Source: Erythrobasidium yunnanense (Eukaryota > Basidiomycota > Cystobasidiomycetes > Erythrobasidiales > Erythrobasidiaceae). From it: 64,000 nucleotides of DNA. The DNA is taken from NCBI GenBank assembly GCA_001600175.1, contig BCJC01000001.1, positions 4,387,652 through 4,451,651 of the forward strand, read 5' to 3'. The stretch's first letter is position 1, and each line of letters opens with the position of its first letter. Below the pieces are notes generated by a model that was not told the DNA's origin, did not search any database, and saw only the letters and a program-made list of their open reading frames with translations. Position numbers and translations under genes: made by a program. This document shows, piece by piece, positions 10,788 to 21,600 of this stretch.

Positions 10788-12350
10788 TTAATGTATCAGC
10801 GGCTCCCTACTCCCCTGTGTTGCCGGTTCTTTCTTCGTCGGTTCCGCAAGGTTCATATCCGCCTCTCCCCTCTCCCTCTCTTCTCCACTTATCGGCTTCA
10901 TGAATTTCTTGCCCTTAGCCCACGGCGTGAACTGTTTCTTATACGGTGTATCCAGATCTACTATTCTTCTATGTTGTTCTCTTTTGCTAGGAACGATCTT
11001 CAGATCCGTAGTGCGCAGAGGCATGCCCCATATTTTGTTGAAAGCGACGATGCATGCACTCCGCTCGTGGTAGTGGTCTGGCTGGTCGGATATCCCGCTC
11101 GTCCGTAGTTGTTGGACATCATACGCTTCTACTAAAATGGGCGGTAGGCCATTCTTGTCTGAAACGACGACTACATCCCATCCGCAAGTCAGTATGGCAT
11201 GATTGAAGGTAAGAGAGGGAGTGACGCACAGTTCATGAGTATATCCTCGCAGTTCATATGCTCATCTACGTATTGTATACTCTGTTTTATGCGCTCGTCC
11301 CTCGTGTTCCAAAACCACTTCAATATCTGTGTATCCATGAACGCGCTATTCGTGAGGACCATTGAATAATTCGGTTCTCTTAATTCATACGAGTGTTTGT
11401 TGGTCTTCTTATCCAATAACGTTTGTCTTCCCGAATAGCCTGTTATGCGATGGTTCATACGCCCCATCTGCTGGTAGACAGTGAACCCAAACTCGATGTC
11501 CTCAGGATGGATCTGCAAGTCGTCGTCTATCCATAACCCGGCGTCCGTACGCATCTCTTTGGGACGGACGAAACGCTCCGTGAGACTGTTTACGCGTGCG
11601 CGAGAGAGGTGCACAGGCACTTTGTAGGCGTTCAAGTCGAGCCAGTCCGGTGGATCTACGCCGCCCAGGCCCTGCATACACCAAGAGATAGAGCTTAGCA
11701 TGTAGTTCAAAGGTCTGTAGAGGGAGACATTGGCCCACCCATGCGATGAAGACGGCATCGAGTCTGGGGAGTTTGCCATTCGCGACTCTTCCCAAGAAGT
11801 GATGGAGGTGTTCTACACGATTGAAGGTAGATACGATGATGCTGTGCCAGCGAAGAGAGCATACATCGCGTCAAATCAAGCCCAGCGCAAGAGACTGTTC
11901 CCGAGCGCACCTGTACTTGTCTTTGATCAGGGTATCTTCGTCTATCCCGATAAGCTCTTCTGGGAGGTCTTCATCGTCGTACACTCTCAGCTGCTGCTTT
12001 TCTGCACTTTCTGTCGCCGAAGTCGCCAAGTCTTTGGACGCGCTGTCGGTACTTTGGCTGACTTCTTCTCCCTGCTGCTGCCATGCTTTCGCATAGTTCT
12101 GACTGTGTTTCAGATACACTTCATGCAACCTTGCGTGCCAGCTGAGCTTTGTTGCAGCATTCGCGGTGTCGCTACTGCTCGCATTGCTATCGGACTTTCT
12201 TTGCTGGTTTGATGTGTTCAAAGTGGAGTACCTCGCTGAGGATGAAGCATACAGGAATGCCGCCAGCGCTGATGCGACGAGGATGATGCGCCATAGCCAG
12301 AGCCTGCTGGTCGCTGGGCGCATTGCGCTGTTGGGGAGCATCGAGGACAA
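10788..12350 (-). CDS. exostosin-type glycosyltransferase, family GT64 (copy b)
   Basis: Four exons (11911-12350, 11739-11841, 11230-11671, 10788-11170) encode 455 residues. The N-terminal anchor is LWLWRIILVASALAAFLYAS, followed by a longer Ser/Ala-rich stem than in copy a. The catalytic region mirrors copy a: SIIVSTFNRVEHLHHFL, LPRLDAVFIAW, RFVRPKEMRTDAGLWIDDD, YSMVLTNSAFMD, HMNCEDILMNF and a conserved tail. The introns after IAW and inside the Asn-Phe pair sit at the same codons as in copy a, so the two arose by duplication. Copy b has one extra intron just before SIIVST and a Lys/Glu-rich C-terminal extension. It is probably a Golgi UDP-sugar transferase. It is divergent from the GT-A gene at 12852. 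Confidence 0.85.
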
Positions 12351-12851
12351 GGCGTGTAAAGTAGGTAGGGAAGCAAGCTGGAATATGGTCAGAGATCTAC
12401 GTCGATGTATTCCAACAATGTCAAGAAGTAAGTGTACGCTATCTCGTCAAATCCTTCTCAATCTCGCTCCTAAAGCACAGACCATCGTGGCCCTGCCAGC
12501 TGACCTGGGAAACGAGGGAGCGCAACGACGGGCAATGATACGATTGCGATAAAGGAGATGTAGCAATCTATCTAGCCTAGCCTTCTCCCTGCTATGTTCC
12601 TGCCTCTATAAATTTCTGTTGATTCGGCAGATTGTGTTGGGCGCGTCGTAAAGTGACAGAAACAAGCTGGCTTGACTAGTGTGCTTTTTCCATCATCGAC
12701 AATTTCACGATATACAGTCAAGAAGCTACAACTACATTGCTTTCACTCCACGCTGCTGGCCAGCTACAGCCCATTCATCCAGTTCTCAAGCGCAAGCTCC
12801 CTCTGGCCGTTGAAGAAAGCGAGAAGGGACCACTACCACAATCACAATACG
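12351..12851. promoter_or_regulatory. shared divergent promoter region of two glycosyltransferase genes
   Basis: About 500 bases separate the start codons of GT64 copy b (leftward) and the GT-A enzyme (rightward), so the two genes probably share control elements. I can point to no specific factor site. An open frame extends the rightward gene upstream to 12672, but that stretch has poor coding character. Confidence 0.4.
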
Positions 12852-15360
12852 ATGTCCCGCTCATACAGGCGGTTCACATCTTCGTCGACATCCATGTCAG
12901 CTCAAGCAGCAGCAGCCATAGCAGCGACAGTGACCACGCCCTTATCATCAGTATCCTCATCAATGTCGAATACTACACCTGCAAGAAAGGGAAGGATACG
13001 ACTACCTACAAGCCCAACAACCATACCTTTCAATCAGTATATAAGAGCAGCAACGTCGAGTAGCAGCAAGACGAAACAGAGACTCAAATTGCTAATCCTA
13101 GGGGCTGCCCTATGCACGCTCGTGGTGACTTTAAAAGTCAGTCGCACAGCGGACTTAGAGGGTGTATTATACTAATGTGATATACCAGCTATCACCATCA
13201 GAGTCGCTGGGCCTGCCAGAAAGCATGAAGCTGCCAAGTCAGTACTCGTCGAGTAGGCTCAAGCGCGTAAAGTGCTGATCTAGGTATTTCTACAGCTACA
13301 TGGCGGAGTGGGAGTAGTGGGAGGATAGAAGGTATGCTTGCTCATGCTTAACTCAGACTATACACCCTAACTGATTGCGGGCAGGCACATATCCACTGGA
13401 CAATGCGCCAGTCGCAGGGCCTTCAAACACAGTCGCATCAAGTACACAACAAGGCTCTCTTGTCATTCTTCCCGAAAGTATGCAGGACGAGCAATTACAT
13501 CACTTTGTATGCGATATCTCGAGGATACACTCGAGCCAACAACAGCAGCAATCGTCTCAATCGCGGCGGCAGCGGAAACAACAAGATCAAGAAGCAGTAG
13601 AAGAAGAGGAAGATTATCCGCCAATAGCGAATTCACACCTTACTTTAGCGCTAATCACGAGTAGCACATCGGCTGTACAAGCGAAAGCAGCGAATGCGCG
13701 GATAGAGCATATCAACAGCCTCATTCGGAACGTTACACAGGACAGTTCCTGTTCTTCCTTATACAAGAAACAGCCTCATTCCCAAGTGCAGCAACAACAA
13801 GCTCAAAAGCCTGTCTTTCGTCTACCTTCCATCTCAACGCGCTTCCTCGATTCGAGCAGTAGCAGTAGCAATTTAGAGAAGCTCATTCAAGCATTAAGGC
13901 CTCGATTATTGATATCTACGAAGATGTCGGATGTGGATGATCAGATTCGGATACAGCAGCTATTAGGAAGGAGAAAAGTTAGCTGGTTGGATGAGAGTGA
14001 GACCACGTGGATCTACATGCCGGAAGCGGATCTCAGACATGCAGGGTGGATATTTACACTCAATGAGCAGGCTATCAGAGGTGAGTTGACTTCTGCAAAA
14101 AGACCTGGTTGAAAGAGAGGTCAAGCTGACATTGTACGATTGCGCGTACAGCCTGGCATCAGCCCACCTGGAAGATCAATGTCATCACGAACGACAGGGC
14201 AAGCTCACTGTCGCGCCTATACACTTCTCTCCAAACAGCGCATTACTTCGGGGACACGGTCGATCTAAGTATCAAGATGGAAGCCACCGCCGACGACGAG
14301 ACCCTCAAAGCCGTGATGCGATGGACGAATTCCTCTCTTCTTTCTTCCCCAGTAGCCTCTGGTCCCAGCAGTAAAGTATGGAACCAAGGGTCTTCTCACG
14401 TAACTTTCCGATTTCGCCAAGCTGGTCTTATTACAAATATCGTGGAAGCGTGGTACCCTACTTCGAATAACGAATATGGGTTCTTCTTCGAAGATGACAT
14501 AGAAGCGTCTCCTTATTATTTCGCATTCGCGAAAATGGCGATATTGAAATATCGGTATTCGGGGAGAAGGAACAGGGAGATAGAGAGGAACCTATATGGG
14601 ATTTCGCTGATTCAGCAGAAGACGAGCGAATTGGATCGCAAGACGGGAAGGATATTGTGGAATGCAGAATCGAGGATAGATGAATATAACCAAGGTCTGA
14701 ATTTCCTTCCTGACACCACCAAAGAAGGAGAAGAAGAAGATTTACCACAAGAATATGATGTCCACTCACCTTATCTCTCCCAAGTACCCTCGAGTTGGGG
14801 CGCCGTCTTCTTCCCTGAAACATGGCGCGAGTTCCATGACTATATCCAAATCCGGGATTCTCAAGAAGTCATTCCGAGAAAAACGAGATTGGTGAAACCG
14901 AGTGTGGTCTCGGATGATTGGGAGGGAAGCTGGAAAAGATACCTCATTGAATTGGTCTTCTTGAGAGGATATACGATGCTTTATCCCAATTATAAAGAGT
15001 TCAAAAGCTTGAGTACGAATCATGTGGAGTTGGGAGAGGTGGGTCTGCATTCTTATCTTTTCTCTGGAGGTGATACTGACTTCGGTTTAATGCTTGCAGC
15101 ACATAAATACAGCCAAACAAGCCCTCCTGCGCGAGATGCAAGAACTTCCTCTGATGACCTCCAACCACATCCTCGACCTTCCATCCAATATCCTCCCACA
15201 CGCTCGAGATCTACCAGTTTTCGATCTTTGGGGCGCCATAAACACCAATACCACTAGACTCGTCGACAGTGGAAGAAACGCACATCGAGAACTGTGGAAG
15301 TGCAAGACCCGAAATAGTGGAGTCTCGGACTATGATGCGTACTCTCTCTTCAGCTGCTAG
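12852..15360 (+). CDS. large Golgi GT-A type glycosyltransferase (GT2-like)
   Basis: Six exons (12852-13136, 13189-13237, 13284-13331, 13385-14080, 14152-15038, 15100-15360) give 741 residues. After a Ser/Thr-rich cytosolic part lies one anchor (LKLLILGAALCTLVVTLK), then a Gln/Ser-rich stem. The catalytic part shows KINVITNDRASSLSRLYTSL, a motif ending GFFFEDDIEASPYYF (the DxD-like metal site), and SSWGAVFFPETWREFHDYI. This pattern is shared by fungal and plant family-2-like transferases of unknown specificity. Donor and acceptor cannot be told. The start at 12852 is the first Met that leaves a normal cytosolic tail; 12672 is an alternative. The C-terminus continues past a short last intron and ends in a Cys codon. 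Confidence 0.75.
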
Positions 15361-15840
15361 ATAGCGCCCGTTATTCGGAGCATGGCAGCCTATTCCTGGT
15401 CCCGGCTACAACTTTTATCTTCCCTCGCGCATTTCCTTCGTTCAATCTACGCATCGCAACGCAACTTAGACATAGTATTCGTTAGTATCGTCATTCCAGT
15501 CGTCACTCCCGCAGTACTTCGCAAGTTCTCCTACGTAGCAAGTTATGCACAAGTTACATACGTATAGAAAGCCAACAGCTGCAGACATCATATACCTAGT
15601 CACTCTCGTCAATCCTATGCTTTTCCTTTCGTTGGCTCTGTTTCAGCAGTCTTTAGATGTGCAGTTAAGCCTTTTATACCCCAGTTGTTCCCTCTACACC
15701 TCGTTTGTTATATCGTTTCAATGTTGTCAATGATGCTGTGCCTGATGTCGAAAGTGCCGACATCAGAAGAAAATGCAAAAACAATGCTAGATGCTGCAAC
15801 ATTTTACCGGTTGATTGTTGCCTCTACACGTGTCCCAGTA
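15361..15840. other. intergenic, convergent 3' ends
   Basis: These 480 bases lie between two convergent genes. They are AT-richer than their surroundings and hold only small open frames. The transcription terminators of both genes should lie here, but I see no distinctive structure. Confidence 0.5.
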
Positions 15841-16753
15841 TCACAACCTCGCTTTCCGTATAGGAGTATTGTCCAGTGCTTCCTGAGCTGCTGTCTGTAC
15901 TTCGTTGCGCAGCGCTTCTATCGCTTTCAATAGCCATTCATTCCCTTCATCTCCGCACAACCAAGCTCTCTCTTCCGCCGTAAGGGCTTCTGCAGGTGAT
16001 GCTTCCTTTGACTCTTTTAGTGCTTTCTTCAAGCCGAAAATGTGGCTTGTCACTTGGGACCCTACGCCCGTCTGACCTTGTAAGCACGCTACAGCGAGTA
16101 CAGAAGTGAGTGTCCGCCCTAGTGGACCGGAAGGCGTGGGATCAGAGAGGAGGAGAGAGTAATGCGATTCAAGGATATGGACGGGAAGATCGGGGTGATA
16201 GGTAGAGAGTTTGGAGACCAGCTTGTCGGAGTGAGGAACGTAGATCGAATTCCACAGCGCCCGGCCCCTGCTGAAGGCTTCCTCAACATTCTCTGGTGTA
16301 GTATGTCTGCGTACCTCGTAAATGAGTCTTTGCTATCTTGTATGCATAATTGGTATTCGGTGAGGTGAGAGCTCACCTTCTCGCATCTTTGGGGAGGTCG
16401 GCTAGCACTCCATCCTCCTGAATAGCCTGACTCAGTACTCCGAGGTTGTTTATGACTTTCGCAATGCCAATGAACGAGATGGACTTCAAGCCGGCTTCCA
16501 GCAGTAACGTCGCGCTTGCTTTCGCTTTCCCGCTCCAGCTCCAGAGTGTTCTCAAGCCAGCAGGGCTATTCAATGCAAAGAAGGTGCCTGCTCCGAGTGT
16601 CAACAGGGTCGTTTTGCTGTTTGCAGACAGGCCGGATGAAGCTTGTAGATGGTCTAGCAGGGAGAGCAGACGGGCATGGGAGGCAGAAGATGTGCCCAGA
16701 GCAGAACCACGTAGAGAGATCAGGCTTTTGACGGGAGCGGACAACTTAGACAT
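15841..16753 (-). CDS. AhpD/carboxymuconolactone decarboxylase-like fungal protein
   Basis: Two exons (16377-16753, 15841-16306) encode 280 residues. The second half reads YHPDLPVHILESHYSLLLSD, then GRTLTSVLAVACLQGQTGVG followed by SQVTSHIFGLKKA. I associate this pattern with fungal AhpD-like alpha-helical proteins related to carboxymuconolactone decarboxylases. Bacterial members with a CxxC act as peroxidase partners. Here only a single Cys is present in the equivalent helix, so redox activity is doubtful. The N-terminal half is Leu/Ala/Ser-rich helix without a targeting signal I trust. It is not clearly linked to the neighbouring glycan genes. Family assignment is moderate, function open. 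Confidence 0.55.
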
Positions 16754-16770
16754 TGATTGATTGATTGATT
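16752..16770. repeat. ATTG tetranucleotide microsatellite
   Basis: Four and three-quarter copies of ATTG lie directly before the start codon of the AhpD-like gene, in its 5' leader. Confidence 0.8.
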
Positions 16771-16843
16771 AAGGCAAATGATAAAGCGCGTTTCAACGGG
16801 TCATGATTCTGACAACTCCGACTAAATCAGCTTCTGATCCATC

Positions 16844-18509
16844 ATGGCCCGCTCTATACTGGATACAGATCTGTACAAGCTGACGATGCAGAATGCTGTA
16901 CGGACGCTGTACCCTGAAGCTCAAGCGACGTACCGCTTCACAAACCGGAGCAAGAGTATGCGATTCAACAAGGCTGCCTTCAAGCATATTCAAGACGCTA
17001 TCCGCGATATGGACAATATGCGTCTATCGAACGAAGAGAAACTCTGGCTGGGCAGAACATGCCCTTATTTCCCGAAGGAGTACCTCGACTGGTTGATGGA
17101 CTTTACTCTGGATAGCCAGAAGGAAGTCAGACTCATCTTCCAGCAAGATAATGACTCTGAGTTTGGAGAACTCGATATCGCAAGTCAGTCTACTGCTGGG
17201 GAATCGCATCTGAGAACGCATGACGCGGGGACTATGACTAACCGTGTTTGCACTTGTTCGCAGTCGAGGGAATCTGGTCGCATGTCATTCTATGGGAAGT
17301 GCCCATCCTTTCCATCCTTTCCGAAGCATACTTCCTGCACGTCGACACGCAATGGGACTATGTCGGGCAAAGAGAGCTAGCTAAGAGTAAAGGCATCACG
17401 CTATTACAGGAGGGCATTGCATTCTCAGAGTTCGGGACAAGGAGGAGGAGAAGCTATGATGCGCAGCGTATAGTTTTGCAAGGCTTGGTGGATGCAAGGA
17501 ATAACTTGACGGGAGATGGGACGCTGAGAGGCAAACTTACGGGGACGAGTAATGTACACTTCGCAAGACTATTCGGCGTGAATCCAGTGGGCACGATAGC
17601 ACACGAGTGGATCATGGGTGCGTGCAACCTCAGATTACGAAAGCCTGGAGACGTGCTGAATATACTCTCATAAAGGCATTGCCGCAATGGAAGGCTACGA
17701 GGGCTCGAATGCATTAGCAATGAAGAAGTGGGAAGCAGTCTACCCTGACGGAGCGCTGCGTGTCGCGTTGACCGATACCTTCTCCACAAGGCGTAAGTGA
17801 ACGACCGTATCTGCAATATCAAAGCTAAAGTCGCTTGTATATAGCTTTCTTCCAAGACCTGAAGAACAATCCTGGTCTAGCAGAACGGTGGAATGGACTG
17901 CGTCAGGATTCTGGCGATCCTCTCGAGTTCATCGGCGTCGCTATCAAGCTCTACAAGGATCTAGGCATCGATCCATCTACCAAGAATATCGTATTCTCCG
18001 ACGGATTACACATAGACAAGGCAGTTGAACTGGCTCGCGCATCGAAGAAAGCAGGCATAGGCTGCTCGATGGGTGTCGGCACTTTCTTCACGAACGACTT
18101 TAACAGAGTCGACAAGCCGGACCTCAACGATTTAAAAGGACAGGGTCAAGCGCCGCCAGCGGATGTGGAGAAGAGCAAACCTCTGAATATGTAAGTCGCA
18201 GATTTCCAGCATGAGACCCTTGCTGACAGTGTATTCAGTGTGATCAAGCTATATAAAATTAATGGCAAGCCTTGCGTAAAGATCTCGGACGAAATGACAA
18301 AGGTTCGGTATATATTTTCGCTCAAGGCGCTTCTGCTGACACCATGCTACTAATGACAGACAACCGGCGATAAAGAAGCTGTAGAGATGGTCAAGCACCG
18401 GTAAGCCTTTCTCTCGATGCGGATGAACGGACCTGACGTGAAGGTACATTATAGCTTCGGCCTGGATTCGCAAACCATCCTAGACCAAGAACCGCAGATT
18501 ACGATATAG
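16844..18509 (+). CDS. NPT1: nicotinate phosphoribosyltransferase
   Basis: Seven exons (16844-17183, 17264-17617, 17676-17792, 17845-18190, 18239-18302, 18360-18400, 18455-18509) give 438 residues, the usual length of fungal Npt1. The start ILDTDLYKLTMQNAV is the family hallmark. Others are FSEFGTRRRRSYDAQ, LTGTSNVHFAR, GTIAHEW (with the autophosphorylated-type His), GLRQDSGDP and the phosphate-binding region FSDGL. The enzyme makes nicotinate mononucleotide from nicotinate and PRPP with ATP, the committed step of NAD+ salvage (Preiss-Handler pathway), in cytosol and nucleus. It shares the upstream region with the AhpD-like gene (about 90 bases between start codons), so the pair is probably driven from one bidirectional promoter. 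Confidence 0.93.
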
Positions 18510-18618
18510 TATATCCAAGTAGCATTTGTTATTCGTTTGCAGCTTAGACTGCAGTTTAGAGACCTGTCATGCTTTCCCTTTCTTACGTACTTGGCGCTCT
18601 AACCTCGTATCGCTCGCA

Positions 18619-21600
18619 ATGCGACATCTCACGGCGCCAGTGCTTGCGCTGGTAGCACTTTTCCTGCTGGCTGCTGGTCCCGCGAGCGCGGTCAAGCGAC
18701 ACGACTTCAAGACGTGCGCCCAGTCTGGCTTCTGTCGGCGACTCCGCGACCTTCCACCCAGTTCCAGCGCTTCGCCATACAGCATAGACATCAGTACACT
18801 GCAGTATAACGAGCAGACTGGCTGGCTTAGCGCTGAAATCAAGACGAGCTTGTACCCAGAAATCACTTTCGCCTTGGACATTGGCGCGACTGAACAAGGG
18901 CTCGCAAGGGTCAAGATAGATGAGAAACATGGTCTTAGACAACGATACAACGAGACGGGGCAATGGGCTCTGGTCAAAGAGCCAGGCATAGCGACCTCAA
19001 CGCGCTTCTCGCTTGACAAAGCCGGCAAAGTCGCAATTTTGAGCTGGAACACCGCAAGCTCTCTGCACTCTGCCAGGATCACACTGTCGCCGTTGAAGCT
19101 CGAGTTTATGCGAGATGGAGAGGTGCAGATCTCGTTCAATGAGCAGAACCTCTTTCATATGGAACACTTCCGCGTCAAGAAGGTCGGAACGGATCAGCAA
19201 GACCCGCCAGAGGTAGTCATAGATGATCAGACCAGGAAAGCGCGCGAGACCTTCGACCCGTTCATGAGCGAAGATGGTGCCTGGGAAGAGGACTTTGGAG
19301 GCCGCAAGGATACAAAGCCGAAAGGTAGGCTCTTTGCTGGCCGGTTTATACGCCTGTGTTGACTTTTATACATTTGTGACGATTCTGCAGGACCTGAATC
19401 TCTCTCCTTCGATGTCACTTTCCCCGGCTACCAGCATGTCTTTGGTATTCCACAACATGCCAGCCCGCTATCGCTGCGGACAACTCGGTAGGTACACCTA
19501 TACTTGGTCACATCATTGCACTGACCTCTATCTCCACTACGTAGCGGAGGCGAAGGCGCATTCACCGATCCTTATCGACTCTTCAATCTCGATACGTTCG
19601 AGTACCTAGCAGACTCTGAAATGGGTATCTACGGTTCCATTCCCTTCATGCACGCGCACAAGTCGAATAGTACCGTAGCAATCTTCTCACTTACCGGTTC
19701 AGAGACCTGGGTCGATATCACCAAGACTTCGAAATCGACGCAGACACACTGGATGTCTGAGACTGGTATTCTGGACCTCTTCGTCTTCCTTGGCCCATCG
19801 AGCGATGCTGTCTTCGAGAATTACGCACAATTGACAGGTACTACAGCCTTGCCGCAAATGTTCGCAATCGGCCATCATCAGTGCAGATGGAATTATCTGA
19901 ATGAAGAGGACGTAAAGGAAGTCTCGCGGAAGTTTGACGAGTACGATATCCCTATGGACGTCATTTGGCTAGATATCGAGTACGCGAAAGAGGTAAGTTC
20001 GCACCGCCGAGTGTCGTGGCGCAACTGATAGTCTATGCTCGCTAGCATGAATACTTCATGTGGGATAAATCTAATTTCGGAAATCCAGAAGAGATGCAAG
20101 ATGCGCTGGCTGCGGTCGGCAGACAGCTAGTAGTCATCGTTGATCCGCACATCAAGCGCGACGCCAACTATTACGTCTACAAGGAAGCGCAGGATCTAGA
20201 TATCCTGTCGAAGCAGGCCGACGGAAAGTCTGAATACGAAGGCTGGTGCTGGCCTGGCTCGAGTTCCTGGACCGACTTCTTCAACCCTGTCAGCTGGGAA
20301 TGGTGGATTGGCTTGTTCAAGTTCGACAAGTTTATTGTCAGTCATGATTCACCATCGTGTTGCAACTTGCTAAAAGCTGCTTTCAGGGATCAAAACGGAA
20401 CTTGTGGCTCTGGAATGATATGAATGAGGTGAGACAACCCCCGCTCCATTCAAAATCAGGACCCTGTCTAACCCTCTGTACAGCCATCTGTGTTCAATGC
20501 ACCTGAGATTACCATGCCTCGCGACAACATCCACTACGGCGGTTGGGAGCACCGTGATGTACACAACATCAATGGCATGGTTTATGTGCGTTATCAGTCT
20601 GCGATGTTTATCCACTTCAGCTCACACCAGAGTGTCCAATTTAGCACAACGTGACTGCTCAAGCGCTGATAAAGCGAGAGGACGCGCCTCGAAGACCATT
20701 TGTGCTGTCTAGAGCCTTCTTCGCCGGCTCACAGAGATACGGACCCATCTGGACTGGTGACAACATGGGCACATGGGAGCATCTCGCTGGCGCCGGACCT
20801 ATGATTCTGGGCAACAGTATCGCTGGCATGACTTTCAACGGAGGTGCGCAGGGATCCAGCTTGCTAGCTAAGACAGATTAGCTGAAAATTTCCGTTGCAG
20901 CGGATGTCGGTGGCTTCTTCGGCAATCCTGAGCCTGAAATGCTAGTGCGATGGTACCAGAGCGGAGCCTTCTATCCGTTCTTCCGAGCACACGCACATCT
21001 CGACACTAAGCGCCGAGAACCATACCTCTTCGATGAACCTATCCGCAGCCATCTTATCGACATGATCCGCCTTCGATACTCCCTTTTACCTGCTTGGTAT
21101 ACAGCCTTCTTCCGTGCCAGCTTGGACGGGAAGCCCATCATTCGGTAATTACTCATCTCTGTGCTGATCTGTATGGCAGGGCTAACAGACTTTTGCAGCC
21201 CACACTACGTCGCTTTCCCCGATGATACTGCTGGATTCGCTGTCGACAATCAGTACTTCCTTGGCGAGTCTGGTCTGCTAACACATCCCGTGGTCAAACA
21301 AGGTGCTGTTGAAGCAACTGTCTATCTGGCGGACGATGAGGTGGGCCGGTCTGTACTTGCAGCTGTTCTACTGCTCACACATTTGGCAGCCCTACTATGA
21401 CTACTTCAGCCACGCAACGTATACTCGCTCATCCTCGTCAAATTCACGATCATATATAACTGTTCCTGCTCCACTGGGCAAGCTGCCTCTCTTCCATCAT
21501 GGTGGCTCTATCGTCACCCGTCGTGACCTCATCAGACGGGCCGCACCCCTAATGTGGCGAGACCCGATATCCCTGGTCATAGCCCTTGACAAGACTGGTG

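Noticed and set aside
12672-12851. Upstream extension of the GT-A glycosyltransferase start to 12672
   Set aside because: The extra 60 residues have poor coding character and would give an unusually long cytosolic tail. The Met at 12852 fits better, though it is not proved.
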